64,000 bases of DNA from Acidobacteria bacterium Ga0074141. Lineage in GTDB: Bacteria; Acidobacteriota; Blastocatellia; Pyrinomonadales; Pyrinomonadaceae. Every line of letters starts with the position of its first letter. Position 1 is the stretch's first letter. A program made the position numbers and the translations under genes. Below, in pieces: positions 37,296 to 46,427 of the stretch. Below the pieces are notes generated by a model that made no database searches, was not told the origin of the DNA, and was given only the letters and a program-made list of their open reading frames with translations. The DNA lies in NCBI GenBank assembly GCA_001464665.1, contig LNDP01000024.1, positions 372,001 through 436,000 of the forward strand, given 5' to 3'.

Positions 37296-38249
37296 ATGAA
37301 AACTCTTTACCCGGAGATCGAGCCTTTTGAATCTGGCATGTTGAAGGTGTCGGATATTCACGAGATCTATTGGGAGCGCGTCGGCAATCCGGACGGCATT
37401 CCGGTCGTGTTTCTCCATGGCGGGCCGGGCGGCGGACTCATCCCGATGTATCGGCGGTTCTTTGACCCCGAGGCTTACCACGTTATTCTTTTTGACCAAC
37501 GCGGGGCGGGCATGTCCACACCGCACGCCGAGCTTCGTGAGAACACGACATGGGACCTGATCAAAGACATCGAAACGCTCCGCGAGAAATTCGACATCGA
37601 TAAGTGGTACGTCTTCGGCGGTTCGTGGGGCTCAACGCTCAGCCTCGCCTATGGCATCAGCCACCCGGACCGATGTCTCGGGCTCATACTCCGCGGCATT
37701 TTTCTCACCCGCAAGAAAGAACTCGATTGGTTTTATCAATACGGTGCTTCGGAGATCTTCCCCGATTTTTGGGAACGCTACAGCGAGGCAATTCCGGAAG
37801 ACGAACGCGGCGATTTCATGGCCGCCTACCACAAACGGCTGACCAGCGACGACGAACGGACACGGCTCGCCGCCGCCCGTGCCTGGAGCACCTGGGAAGG
37901 CGCGACCTCAAAGCTCTTCCCGGATCAAGATCTCGTCGACCACTGGGAAGGTGAGCACGAAGCCCTGAGCCTCGCCCGCATCGAGAGCCACTATTTCGTC
38001 AATGGCTCCTTCTTCCCGAGCGACAACTATTTGCTCGAGAATGTAGATAAGATCCGGCACTTGCCCGTGGTTATCGTCCAGGGCCGCTATGACGTCGTCT
38101 GCCCGATGACGTCAGCCTGGGAGCTCCATCGGGCACTGCCGGAGGCCGAGTTCATCGTCGTCCCGGATTCAGGACATTCGGTATCCGAGAAGGGTATTAC
38201 AGCCGCGTTAATCGATGCGATGGACCGTTTTCGCACGGCCGGTTTGTGA
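37296..38249 (+). CDS. pip: Prolyl aminopeptidase (alpha/beta hydrolase)
   Basis: 317 residues. Oxyanion-hole motif HGGPGGG, nucleophile elbow GGSWGSTL (Ser), and catalytic His in VPDSGHSVSEKG; family fingerprint FDQRGAGMS. Releases N-terminal proline in the cytoplasm. Its first 80 bases have a copy at 36494 beyond one accessory gene, so the present 5' end may have been brought in with the cargo. Confidence 0.95.
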   Translation: MKTLYPEIEPFESGMLKVSDIHEIYWERVGNPDGIPVVFLHGGPGGGLIPMYRRFFDPEAYHVILFDQRGAGMSTPHAELRENTTWDLIKDIETLREKFDIDKWYVFGGSWGSTLSLAYGISHPDRCLGLILRGIFLTRKKELDWFYQYGASEIFPDFWERYSEAIPEDERGDFMAAYHKRLTSDDERTRLAAARAWSTWEGATSKLFPDQDLVDHWEGEHEALSLARIESHYFVNGSFFPSDNYLLENVDKIRHLPVVIVQGRYDVVCPMTSAWELHRALPEAEFIVVPDSGHSVSEKGITAALIDAMDRFRTAGL

Positions 38250-38320
38250 TATAGTTGGGGTATTCGGACCAGCTCGGCCCTTTTTGCCGTTCGTGCGTCT
38301 AAAAGTTTGTAGGTGTGATT

Positions 38321-38584
38321 ATGTTAGCAATTGCTCTCGGGACAACAGAGATCATCCTGATAGTTGCCGTGCTTTTCCTGCTTTTTGGGGCCTCTCGGCT
38401 GCCTCAGCTCGCCAAGTCGCTTGGCCAATCGCGTAAGGCGTTCAAGGAAGGCCTGCGTGAGGCAGAAGAGGAAGAGACCGCGGACAAGTCGCTCCGCTCG
38501 GCGGAAGCTCCAATGATCAGCGAGATGAGTGACGATGCCCTCGCTGAAGAACTACGCAGAAGGTCAGAAGCAAAGACGAGCTGA
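38321..38584 (+). CDS. tatA: Sec-independent translocase subunit TatA/TatB-like
   Basis: 87 residues from the ATG at 38321 (AGGTG 5 bases upstream); a GTG at 38315 is the alternative. N-terminal helix IILIVAVLFLLFGASRLPQL with the conserved FG hinge and amphipathic helix LAKSLGQSRKAFKEG, then an acidic tail. Forms the Tat pore; the twin-arginine substrate at 28810 is a plausible client. No tatC is in the window. Confidence 0.9.
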   Translation: MLAIALGTTEIILIVAVLFLLFGASRLPQLAKSLGQSRKAFKEGLREAEEEETADKSLRSAEAPMISEMSDDALAEELRRRSEAKTS

Positions 38585-38641
38585 CACAAGAGAATTTTCC
38601 CCACAAGCGAGGCATCCGCAGTTCACGCTTCGCCCTGCCGA

Positions 38642-39511
38642 TCAGGACGTTTGATCGCCGCGATCGCGCAAATAGACGAACCAATAGACTATACCGACCA
38701 ACACCGCCCCTCCGATGATGTTGCCGATCGTCACCGGGATCAGGTTGCCGACGATAAAGCTGCCAAGATCGATCTGCGAGAAGTCTGCGGCTGCGAGCCC
38801 CGTCTCATTCCAAAAACTCTCTGGAGCTCCCCACTTGATCAGAAGGGCGATCGGAACAAAGTACATATTCGCGATGCTGTGCTCAAATCCGGCAGCGACA
38901 AATGCCGTTATCGGCGGCACAACCGCCAGGACCTTATCAGCGGTTGTTCGACCGCTGAAGCTCATCCAGACCGCGAGGCACACGAGCACATTGCAAAGAA
39001 TCCCGAGCGTTAGGGCCTCGGTGAATCCGAGCCCGGTCTTTGCATTCGCTATCGAAAGTGCAGCGACCCCGACCGATCCTTTACCGAACATATATTGTCC
39101 GCTTATAAAGACCAGCACCGCCGTCCCGAAAGCCCCAACAAAATTTCCGATGTAAACGATCAACCAGTTTCTGAGGACCTGAGCGGTCGAGACCTTGCCG
39201 TTCGCCCAGGCCATTACGATGAGGTTGTTCCCCGTAAATAGTTCCGCTCCTCCGACAACGACCAGCACGAGACCGAGAGAAAATACGAATCCGCTGAGCA
39301 GCCGCGTCACGCCGTAGGTTAGAACGCCGTCGGCACCGGCAACGACGGTTGTCGAGAGGAGAGCGCCGAAAGCAATGAAGGCACCGGCAAGCACTGAAAG
39401 CGCGAATAGCGGGCTTAGCGACATCGCCACCTTCCGCGCTCCGATCTCCTCGGCACGGATCGCCATTTCTGCCGGCAGAAGCGAATCAATATATCGGGTC
39501 CTATCCTCCAT
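38642..39511 (-). CDS. Formate/nitrite transporter family protein
   Basis: 289 residues with six membrane segments and the FNT signature GGAELFTGNNLIV and the paired NWLIVYIGNFVGAFG; a second NxxxxVTIGNIIGGA motif is near the end. Channel for formate, nitrite or hydrosulfide. Stop/start overlap with the next methyltransferase-type gene on the same strand (1 bp), so it is in an operon with it. Confidence 0.9.
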   Translation of the reverse strand: MEDRTRYIDSLLPAEMAIRAEEIGARKVAMSLSPLFALSVLAGAFIAFGALLSTTVVAGADGVLTYGVTRLLSGFVFSLGLVLVVVGGAELFTGNNLIVMAWANGKVSTAQVLRNWLIVYIGNFVGAFGTAVLVFISGQYMFGKGSVGVAALSIANAKTGLGFTEALTLGILCNVLVCLAVWMSFSGRTTADKVLAVVPPITAFVAAGFEHSIANMYFVPIALLIKWGAPESFWNETGLAAADFSQIDLGSFIVGNLIPVTIGNIIGGAVLVGIVYWFVYLRDRGDQTS

Positions 39512-40305
39512 CAGGCCTTTTCACCGGTGATTATGGTCGCCTTTACCGTAAATCGAAAGGCAAGATCGCCGTCCTCGGCGTCGATAAGCTGAGCAAGTCG
39601 CTCCATGACTTGCTCTTTCTTTTCGGCGGACATCTCGCCAAGCCATCGCGGCATTAGAAAATCCAAAACCAGCGGCGAGGCCGCAAAGGCCGCTCCATCC
39701 TCGTACTCAAATATCTCGTTCTCTGAATTCAGGCTCACCTTCGCAAGCCCCGCGGCCTCGGCAAACCCATCGAGCGCAGACACCGATGGCAACTCCGCGA
39801 TAAGGTCTTCGGTCGCGACCGCATCTGCGGCAAACTCATCGTCGAGCATCACTTCCCAGAGGAGCGAAAAGATCTCGCCAAAACTCCCTGCCGCCGGCAG
39901 CATCACCATAACCTTTCCGCCCGGCCGTGCAACGCGAGCCGCCTCCGCGATCAACTCTCCGGCCTCTACCGGATCGGTAAGGCTGCCGTCGGCGATGACG
40001 GCATCGAACGCGTCGTCATCGTACTGCATCTGCGAAACCTCGACGTCGGAACTCAAAGCTACGGCCTTGTCCTTTGCGATCTTCAGCAATTCGTCGTTTT
40101 CGCAAACGGCGAAAACGGCCGCCTCGTCGCCCGCGGCCTCGCGGACGGCAAAGCAATGTGTGCCCGTGCCAGCGTTTAAATAAAGAACATTCTCCACCGC
40201 CTTGAGCTTCAAATGCTTGTCGGCAAGCTCGGTGAATCGCCGCGTATAATCGTCTGTGATGTAAAGATCGCGGAGAAACGCCAGTTCCCGCTCGGTTTTT
40301 TCCAT
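39511..40305 (-). CDS. Methyltransferase-like protein
   Basis: 264 residues. A SAM-type motif VLYLNAGTGTHCFAV lies near residue 40 and DDAFDAVIADGSLTD is the second motif. The middle glycine motif is degenerate (no GxGxG), so SAM binding is likely but not certain. C-terminal half lacks a recognised domain. Upstream member of the operon with the FNT channel. Confidence 0.75.
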   Translation of the reverse strand: MEKTERELAFLRDLYITDDYTRRFTELADKHLKLKAVENVLYLNAGTGTHCFAVREAAGDEAAVFAVCENDELLKIAKDKAVALSSDVEVSQMQYDDDAFDAVIADGSLTDPVEAGELIAEAARVARPGGKVMVMLPAAGSFGEIFSLLWEVMLDDEFAADAVATEDLIAELPSVSALDGFAEAAGLAKVSLNSENEIFEYEDGAAFAASPLVLDFLMPRWLGEMSAEKKEQVMERLAQLIDAEDGDLAFRFTVKATIITGEKA

Positions 40306-40416
40306 ATATCAATTTAACCGCGATTCTGACTCTTAGTCCACCGGCCGGCCGGCTCGCGAATTCCCCGCGGCCGTATGGTAAACTTTTGCTTTTCGGAAAG
40401 CGGACCGAGCACTACT

Positions 40417-41193
40417 ATGCCAGGCAAGAACGTTACGGAACTCTTTGATCTAGCGGGCAAGACCGCCATCATTACCGGCGGCTCACGCGGCATCGGCAAA
40501 GAGATGGCCGAGGGGCTCGCCGAGGCCGGGGCGAATCTGATGCTCTGTGCCCGCCGGCAGGAATGGCTCGATGAAACCGTTGCCGAATTCACCGCTCGCG
40601 GCTTCAGAGTTGCCGGAAAGGCATGCGATGTATCCAAGGCCGAGGACGTACAGGCCGTCGTCGAAGCGGCGGTCGAAAAATTTGGCGGGCTCGATATTCT
40701 GGTCAACAATGCCGGGGTCTCTTGGGGAGCGATGCCCGAAGATATGCCGCTCGAAAAGTGGCAGAAAGTGCTCGACGTAAACTTGACCGGATGCTTTCTT
40801 ATGGCCCAGGCCGCCGGTCGTGAGATGCTCAAAAATAACAGTGGTTCGATAATCAACATCGCCTCGATCGCCGGCCTTACGTCATCGGCAAATGGGCCTT
40901 TCTACGCCGGCTATGTCGCCAGCAAGGCGGGCCTTATTGGCCTGACCCGCGAGCTTGCCGCGAGCTGGGGCCGCCGCGGAATCCGCGTAAATGCCATCGC
41001 TCCGGGCTTTTTCCACTCGCGGCTGGCCGATGCGGTAATCGACATTTACGAACGTACGATCCAGGAAAACAACGTCATCCCGCGGATCGGGAAGGAAGGC
41101 GAGCTTAAAGGCACCGTCGTCTTTCTCGCCTCCGATGCCTCAAGCTACATCACCGGCCAAACGATCGCGGTCGATGGAGGAATGACGGTCTAG
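40417..41193 (+). CDS. Short-chain dehydrogenase/reductase (gluconate/3-oxoacyl type)
   Basis: 258 residues from the ATG at 40417. TGGSRGIGK cofactor loop, NNAG (in [10 protein letters not shown]), catalytic Ser in NIASIAGL, YxxxK in [11 protein letters not shown] (Tyr and Lys present) and [11 protein letters not shown](P)-dependent oxidoreductase; substrate not determined by sequence. Confidence 0.92.
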   Translation: MPGKNVTELFDLAGKTAIITGGSRGIGKEMAEGLAEAGANLMLCARRQEWLDETVAEFTARGFRVAGKACDVSKAEDVQAVVEAAVEKFGGLDILVNNAGVSWGAMPEDMPLEKWQKVLDVNLTGCFLMAQAAGREMLKNNSGSIINIASIAGLTSSANGPFYAGYVASKAGLIGLTRELAASWGRRGIRVNAIAPGFFHSRLADAVIDIYERTIQENNVIPRIGKEGELKGTVVFLASDASSYITGQTIAVDGGMTV

Positions 41194-41222
41194 GTTTGGA
41201 GTCCCGGCTTTAGCCGGCAAGG
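41194..41222. repeat. Short dispersed-type repeat between genes
   Basis: TTTGGAGTCCCGGCTTTAGC followed by CGG, an imperfect palindrome (CCGGCTTTAGCCGG) known as a type of intergenic repeat in many GC-rich bacteria; only one copy is in this window. Confidence 0.4.
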
Positions 41223-41228
41223 CAATCA

Positions 41229-41945
41229 ATGGAACAGCTTCTATCGCCAACGCCCCAACAATCCGCTTTTGCGGTGCTGATCATCGGCTTTCTCTTTGGG
41301 CTTTATCACGCCGTTGAGGCAGACCACCTCGCCGCGGTCTCGGCCATCGTCAGCGAACACAAGCGTGTTTGGACGGCCTCGATCATCGGCGGCTTTTGGG
41401 GGCTGGGGCATACTATCTCGCTAGTTGCGGTCGGAGCACTCGTCATCTTTGCCAAGCTGCAGATCTCCGAAAGCACCGAGGCCTGGCTCGAAGGCATCGT
41501 CGGAATAATGCTGGTGGTGCTCGGACTGAATGCCTTACGAAAGATCTTCTCCGCCGAAAAGATCCACGCCCACACCCACGCGCACGATGGCCACGCCCAC
41601 ACCCACATTCACGTCCATAAAGATGAGTCCGCCGAACGCTCGCACCACCGCTTTGCCCCGCGAGCAGTCGCGGTCGGGCTCGTCCACGGCCTCGCCGGAA
41701 GTGCAGGCCTGATGCTGCTCGTTCTGCCGACCATTTCTTCGCCCGCTGTCGCTATGTTCTATCTCGTGATATTTGGTGTGGGCTCGATCGCGGGAATGAT
41801 GATAATGAGCCTACTGATGGGCCTGCCGCTCCGCTTCACCGCCGGCCGTTTCGACTTCCTAAATAAGGGCATCCGCGTCCTCGCCGGCCTCTTCAGCCTC
41901 GCCTGGGGCGCTTTACTGATCAATGAAAAACTAATTCAGGGCTGA
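41229..41945 (+). CDS. NiCoT-type nickel/cobalt transporter-like protein
   Basis: 238 residues. Contains the HX4DH signature in LYHAVEADHLAAVS near residue 30 and six to seven membrane helices. A cytoplasmic loop is His-rich (HAHTHAHDGHAHTHIHVH, about residues 116-133), likely metal-binding. Probably imports or exports nickel or cobalt; no urease or hydrogenase gene is in the window, so the client enzyme is unknown. Confidence 0.85.
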   Translation: MEQLLSPTPQQSAFAVLIIGFLFGLYHAVEADHLAAVSAIVSEHKRVWTASIIGGFWGLGHTISLVAVGALVIFAKLQISESTEAWLEGIVGIMLVVLGLNALRKIFSAEKIHAHTHAHDGHAHTHIHVHKDESAERSHHRFAPRAVAVGLVHGLAGSAGLMLLVLPTISSPAVAMFYLVIFGVGSIAGMMIMSLLMGLPLRFTAGRFDFLNKGIRVLAGLFSLAWGALLINEKLIQG

Positions 41946-41947
41946 TC

Positions 41948-42583
41948 TCACTTGATGAAGTGAAACTCGCCGAACTTTTCTGGGACGTGAAAGTTCGGCT
42001 TTTCGGTCATTGTAGGCTGCCAGGCGAGATAGCCGCGGGTTTCGCCCTCGCCAACGCAGCGAAAGATGTTGCCAAGCCAGACGTCGCCAGGCCGCGGCTT
42101 TCGCCCAAAGGCCTCCCAAGGTATCTTCATCGCCATCGCCACGTTGCCATCTTCGATCCGGGCCGCCGCCTCAATACCTGAACTATATTCCCAATCCGTC
42201 ACCCTTTCGCCGCTGGTCAGGTCGATCGCCAGATCAAGCCATTCTCCGGTCGGTGCCACCTCAAACTCAAAATACCGACGCGGCTCATCTTTGTCCGGAG
42301 CAATGAAGATCTCACAGACATCCCGTTCCCAGAGGCCGATGGTTTTCTTGTTCAAATCAGGACTAACGCTAGCATTTGGCATCCCGGTCTGTACCGACTC
42401 GAAGCGCAGACAAATGGATGATCTCGACCACATGAGACAGGCTGAGAACTGCATAAATGCAGGAGCATCTAAACCAGACCAAAATCTAGAAATTAATATA
42501 CAGCTTGAGTCATTCGATTGACGATCTAATAGATCAGACGTTGCGAGATCTCTCTGGACCCAAAGGAACTTTACAGCAGGCAT
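41948..42583 (-). CDS. CBM9-like carbohydrate-binding domain protein
   Basis: 211 residues. GLWERDVCEIFIAPD and RRYFEFEVAPTGEWLDLAID match the family-9 carbohydrate-binding fold used by many small Acidobacteriota/Planctomycetota proteins; the C-terminal half fits (KIPWEAFG, WLGNIFRCVGEG). No signal peptide is evident; the first about 45 residues look atypical, so the 5' end may have been altered by the nearby insertion at 42609-43040. Confidence 0.8.
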   Translation of the reverse strand: MPAVKFLWVQRDLATSDLLDRQSNDSSCILISRFWSGLDAPAFMQFSACLMWSRSSICLRFESVQTGMPNASVSPDLNKKTIGLWERDVCEIFIAPDKDEPRRYFEFEVAPTGEWLDLAIDLTSGERVTDWEYSSGIEAAARIEDGNVAMAMKIPWEAFGRKPRPGDVWLGNIFRCVGEGETRGYLAWQPTMTEKPNFHVPEKFGEFHFIK

Positions 42584-42608
42584 AGCGGTTATCAGATGTA
42601 CCCAATGG

Positions 42609-42911
42609 TCAAGTCCACAGGAATCTGCGGACTTTGATCAATCTAATTAACATTTCCGAGTCGATTTCGAACTGGTGTCGATCAAGCTCGTCGAGCTCTT
42701 CTGGTCGAGATTTCCACCAAGCATACAGCCAGTCGATCTCTGCCTTTGCTACCTTAAACTCCGATGATTGTTCCCAATCGGTAGGTATCTTTGTTTCTTC
42801 TAATTCTATGTAATCCGTCAGCAACTGAAAACAAGCATGGAGCATTACAATATCCTTGTCAGCCCAGCCTTCGTTCAGAGTCGCAATTTTGAGTGTATTT
42901 CCAGGTTGCAT
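42609..42911 (-). CDS. Hypothetical 100-residue acidic protein, accessory
   Basis: Starts MQPGNTLKIATLNEGW and is helix-rich and acidic (IELEETKIPTDWEQ, SRPEELDELDRHQFE). No family recognised. It lies beyond the ubiB 3' fragment (42928), on the same strand, with only 16 bp between, so it belongs to the accessory layer. Could be an immunity-type protein, but nothing supports that directly. Confidence 0.5.
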   Translation of the reverse strand: MQPGNTLKIATLNEGWADKDIVMLHACFQLLTDYIELEETKIPTDWEQSSEFKVAKAEIDWLYAWWKSRPEELDELDRHQFEIDSEMLIRLIKVRRFLWT

Positions 42912-42927
42912 CGAAGATTGGACTAGT

Positions 42928-43034
42928 TCATTTTCCTGTGTTCAAAACCGTCTTTACCGCCATTTTTGCCATCTTCCATGTTCGGTCCCAGTCGACTTGT
43001 CGCCGTCCCCGCGGCACATCAGATTATCGACAGA
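42928..43034 (-). pseudogene. Fragment of the ubiB-family 3' end
   Basis: 42993 down to 42928 encodes DWDRTWKMAKMAVKTVLNTG, K and a TGA stop, matching the C-terminus of the intact gene at 43661 except Met for Leu. Hand alignment of 22 codons: 14 differ, 13 of these synonymous (stop codon included). Upstream to about 43034 the match continues with small indels. The intact vapC gene runs into this fragment: its last residues KGKFCR are read in another frame from it. Confidence 0.9.
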
Positions 43035-43407
43035 ATTTTCCCTTTGGAAAATAACGAACGCCAGGGAGGCCCTCAAAATCCTCATCCTGTGTCCAGAGTG
43101 TTGCTTGAAAGTGTTGGGCGGTCGCGTAGATGATGCTGTCCGCCATCGGCAGCCGAAAGCGGACTGCGTCGAGTGCAATTGAATAGTCTACGTCAACAAC
43201 CGTGCCTTGCGTCATCGCCTGTAGTGCTTGGTTTGCATCTTCCTCATCGCCTTCACGGAGAATTCGCTTCACCACCTCGTAAATACTAATGACGGGGACG
43301 ATCAGGTTTGAAGTCGCCGAGATCGGAGCTGAATACAAGCGGGCACGGTCGGAACCGACGAGATACTCAAGCCAGCCCGACGAGTCAACCAGGTTCAGGC
43401 CGCTCAT
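43024..43407 (-). CDS. vapC: PIN-domain toxin (VapC)
   Basis: 127 residues. PIN acidic residues: LVDSSGWLEYL (Asp), ISIYEVVKRI (Glu), LPMADSIIYATAQ (Asp) and LWTQDEDFEGL. Ribonuclease toxin of a type II pair; its start overlaps the stop of vapB (ATGA). The C-terminal codons after RYFP come from the ubiB fragment, so the original end was replaced when the insertion formed. The active site is unaffected. Confidence 0.88.
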   Translation of the reverse strand: MSGLNLVDSSGWLEYLVGSDRARLYSAPISATSNLIVPVISIYEVVKRILREGDEEDANQALQAMTQGTVVDVDYSIALDAVRFRLPMADSIIYATAQHFQATLWTQDEDFEGLPGVRYFPKGKFCR

Positions 43408-43616
43408 AAGCGATCGTCCTCACGTACGATCTCAGTGTCTGTTAGCTTACCTTTGAGGATGCCCCTGTATTCCTTCACCGGGCGAACCGGGAAAAGCTCA
43501 ACCGTTCCGCCAACGTCGACAACGCGGAACTTCGTCCCGGGTTTGAGTTTCATCCGCTCGCGGACGGACTTCGGGATTACGATCTGAAATTTTGAAGACA
43601 ATGTTACTGTTTCCAT
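43404..43616 (-). CDS. vapB: AbrB-type antitoxin (VapB)
   Basis: 70 residues. METVTLSSKFQIVIPKSVRE is the swapped-hairpin AbrB DNA-binding fold; the C-terminal acidic tail (KGKLTDTEIVREDDRL) is the toxin-blocking part. Autoregulation is suggested by palindromes at the start codon. Together with vapC it lies between the intact ubiB 3' end and its copy. Confidence 0.9.
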   Translation of the reverse strand: METVTLSSKFQIVIPKSVRERMKLKPGTKFRVVDVGGTVELFPVRPVKEYRGILKGKLTDTEIVREDDRL

Positions 43617-43632
43617 ATCGATATGAATATCG
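43614..43632. promoter_or_regulatory. Palindromic operator at the vapB start
   Basis: CATATCGATATG (43614-43625) and CGATATGAATATCG (43619-43632) are overlapping palindromes that contain the vapB start codon and the likely -10 region. Typical place for VapBC autorepression. Confidence 0.6.
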
Positions 43633-43660
43633 TAAAACAGTAAGCCTATCGATGCAAGAA

Positions 43661-45409
43661 TTACTTACCGGTATTCAGCACGGTCTTCACCGCCATCTTG
43701 GCGAGCTTCCACGTGCGGTCCCAGTCGATCTTGCCGCCGTCTTCGCGGCCCATTATCTTGTCGACAAAGATCTTGCGGAAATCGCGGCCTTCGCGTTTGA
43801 GCATGAATTCTTTGGCGTAGGGCTTTGCGGTTTCAAAGAAATTGAACTCGGGGTCGGTGATGATGCCGATGCCCTCAAGCGTCATTAGCGCCCGCATTAT
43901 GTACGTAAAATTCGACGGCAGCCGGAACGGATAATCGTACATCACATCCGCCAGGTCGTAGGTCAGCTCTTTGAAATTTACGTCCTTGAGCTTCAGGTTC
44001 AAATGAAACTCAAACATCTTTTCGACCACAGGCCGCACCGCCGCAGCATCAACGCCGGGCTTCAAGAAGTTGAGGTCGATAAGATCCTGCGCAATTCCCG
44101 CCGGATCTTTGCTGACGACGTGAAAGAACGCATCGATCATCTTCGACTGCAGTTCCGGCGAGATGCGGCCGACCATGCCGAAGTCAAAAAAGGCGAGCCG
44201 CCCATCCGGCATCACAAGCAAATTGCCCGGATGCGGATCGGCGTGGAAAAATCCGTCCTCAAGCAGCTGTTTTAGATAGGTTCGGATCAGCAACCGGTTG
44301 ACCTTCTCCGGGCCAATGCCATTTGCCCGCAGGCGTTCAAGGTCCGTAACCTTCGTGCCATGGATGTACTCCATCGTCAGCACTTTTGAGGTTGTGGCGT
44401 TCCAATAGATCTTCGGGACGTGTACATTGTCCCAATTCCTGAAGTTCTCGCGGAACCGCTCGGCGTTCTGCCCTTCGGCGGCGTAGTCCATCTCTTCGTG
44501 GATGGTCTCGTTAAATTCGCGGAGCATCCCCGACCAATCGGCATTCTCGTTGAGCTGCGGAAACCGCTCGGCGAAATCCGCCACCTTGCGCAGGATCTGT
44601 AGGTCACCCTTGATCGTCGCCTCGAGGTTCGGCCGCTGGACCTTTACGGCGACCTCTTCGCCGGTGTGTAGCCGTGCCCGATATACCTGCCCAAGCGAAG
44701 CGGCCGCGACCGGGGTTATCTCGAATTCTTTGTAGACCTGATTGATCTTCAGCCCAAGTTCTTTCTCGATCCGTGCGAAAGCGATCTCGTTATCAAAGGG
44801 CGGGACGTTGTCCTGCAGTTCGCCGAGTGCAATGACGAACGGCAGCGGCAGAAGGTCGGCCCGCGTGCCCATCGATTGCCCGATCTTGATGAACGTCGGC
44901 CCGAGCTCGATCAGCTTTTCTTTGAGCCAGATAGCCTGCTTTTCCTGGTTCACCTCGCGGTTCAGCTCGCTCCCGAGGAAAAAGCGGCGAAGCAGCAACA
45001 TCGTGCAATGAAAGAACCAGAGCCGAATGCCGTAGAGCTTTTCGCCCAGAACGGCCGCCCGAGTAAGCCGCTCGGCCGTCTTCATTCGTTCCCGTGCGTG
45101 CTGGAGCTGCGCCTTGCGGTGCATCTCGTATTGATCGAGGTAAAGATAAAGTGCGAGCTTGCCGATGACGCCCGAGACGTTCGCGATACGCAGCCATCCG
45201 CGGATGCCCGTATAACTCCGCTCGACCTCCGATTCTTTTTTCGTCAGAAATTTTTCTTCGGCAATTATCTGGTCATTCGAGACAAATTTCGCGATCGGCA
45301 GTTCCTCGGTCGCGACCATCGGCCGCGAGCCGTTGCCATTGGCGCCATTCTTTACGGGTAGTGCCGGCTCTATCACCGCCAGGCCCTGCTCTTTGGTCAA
45401 TTCTTTCAT
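43661..45409 (-). CDS. ABC1/UbiB-family atypical kinase
   Basis: 582 residues from the ATG at 45409 (a GTG at 45454 is also open). KxGQ motif in TFIKIGQSMGTR, A-rich loop AAASLGQVYRARL, catalytic-type GFFHADPHPGNLLV and YDYPFRLPSNFTYIMRALM with a C-terminal membrane part. These proteins support ubiquinone or other isoprenoid lipid synthesis; ATPase rather than kinase activity is usual. The 3' end is duplicated at 42928. Confidence 0.92.
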   Translation of the reverse strand: MKELTKEQGLAVIEPALPVKNGANGNGSRPMVATEELPIAKFVSNDQIIAEEKFLTKKESEVERSYTGIRGWLRIANVSGVIGKLALYLYLDQYEMHRKAQLQHARERMKTAERLTRAAVLGEKLYGIRLWFFHCTMLLLRRFFLGSELNREVNQEKQAIWLKEKLIELGPTFIKIGQSMGTRADLLPLPFVIALGELQDNVPPFDNEIAFARIEKELGLKINQVYKEFEITPVAAASLGQVYRARLHTGEEVAVKVQRPNLEATIKGDLQILRKVADFAERFPQLNENADWSGMLREFNETIHEEMDYAAEGQNAERFRENFRNWDNVHVPKIYWNATTSKVLTMEYIHGTKVTDLERLRANGIGPEKVNRLLIRTYLKQLLEDGFFHADPHPGNLLVMPDGRLAFFDFGMVGRISPELQSKMIDAFFHVVSKDPAGIAQDLIDLNFLKPGVDAAAVRPVVEKMFEFHLNLKLKDVNFKELTYDLADVMYDYPFRLPSNFTYIMRALMTLEGIGIITDPEFNFFETAKPYAKEFMLKREGRDFRKIFVDKIMGREDGGKIDWDRTWKLAKMAVKTVLNTGK

Positions 45410-45469
45410 CTGCCTACTATCTTCGCCGCTCAAGCCTCTTTCGATGCGGTTCACCTGCCGGTGTTTGCA

Positions 45470-46423
45470 TTAAAGTATCTCAAGCATATTCTTTACGCCC
45501 GGACGGCTGAAATAGTTCCTCGCCCTGGCGGAGTCGCGCTCGATCTGTGCCCGCAACTCATCTATTCCGTTGAACTTACGCTCATCGCGGATGCGGTGGA
45601 GAAAGCGGACGCGGAGCACGTCGCCATAAAGGTCGCCCTCGAAATCAAAAATGAAAGATTCGATCGAGGGCTCAACGTCATTCTCGAAGGTCGGCCGGAC
45701 GCCGATGTTCGTTATGCTCCGCCGCCAAGAGCCATCAACAAGTGTTGCGGTCGCATAAACGCCGAACTTGGGGATCACGCGATTGTGCGGCTTGAGATTC
45801 GCGGTCGGAAAGCCGATCGTCCGCCCGCGTTGGGCACCGCGTTCGATCACGCCTTCAACGCCGTAAGGCCGGCCGAGCATCCGGCGAGCGAGGTTCACGC
45901 GGCCGTCATTCAATAGATGCCGTATCTTTGACGAACTGATCCTACGCCCGCGAAGCCGTACCTCCGGCACTTCCTCGGCGATAAAGCCAAGATCGCCCCC
46001 CATTTTTTTCAGCAGTTCGATGTTGCCGCCCCGGCCCCGGCCGAAGGCAAAATCCTGGCCCAAATGGACTTCCCTGGCCTGCAGACGGTCATTGATTATC
46101 TCAGTGATGAAATCCTCCGCCGGCTGCTTCGCAAACGCTTCGTCAAACTGAACGACGATCGCCTGCTCAATACCCAGCACCTCAAGGTTCGCAAGCCGCT
46201 GATCAAGCGTCTGCAATAGCGGCGGTGCCGACTCGGGATGAAGCACGGCCCGCGGATGCGGGTCGAATGTGATCGCCGTCGGGACCGCATCGACCGCCGC
46301 CGCCCGCTCGGCCACCGTTTCCATTATCCGCTGATGCCCCAAATGCAACCCGTCAAAAACGCCGAGCGTCAAAACGGTCGGCTTTTGAATATTGGCATTC
46401 TCTGTGCCATGAAAGATCTTCAT
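45470..46423 (-). CDS. ribF: Bifunctional riboflavin kinase/FAD synthetase
   Basis: 317 residues. FAD-synthetase motifs LGVFDGLHLGHQRIM and FGRGRGGN, SSSKIRHLLNDG, then the riboflavin-kinase domain GVVERGAQRGRTIGFPTANL. Makes FMN and FAD. Four bp after the stop lies hldD on the same strand, so co-transcribed. Confidence 0.95.
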   Translation of the reverse strand: MKIFHGTENANIQKPTVLTLGVFDGLHLGHQRIMETVAERAAAVDAVPTAITFDPHPRAVLHPESAPPLLQTLDQRLANLEVLGIEQAIVVQFDEAFAKQPAEDFITEIINDRLQAREVHLGQDFAFGRGRGGNIELLKKMGGDLGFIAEEVPEVRLRGRRISSSKIRHLLNDGRVNLARRMLGRPYGVEGVIERGAQRGRTIGFPTANLKPHNRVIPKFGVYATATLVDGSWRRSITNIGVRPTFENDVEPSIESFIFDFEGDLYGDVLRVRFLHRIRDERKFNGIDELRAQIERDSARARNYFSRPGVKNMLEIL

Positions 46424-46427
46424 TCCG

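Noticed and set aside
42928-43040. ubiB fragment considered as a real short gene
   Set aside because: No start codon, and frame breaks upstream of 42993.
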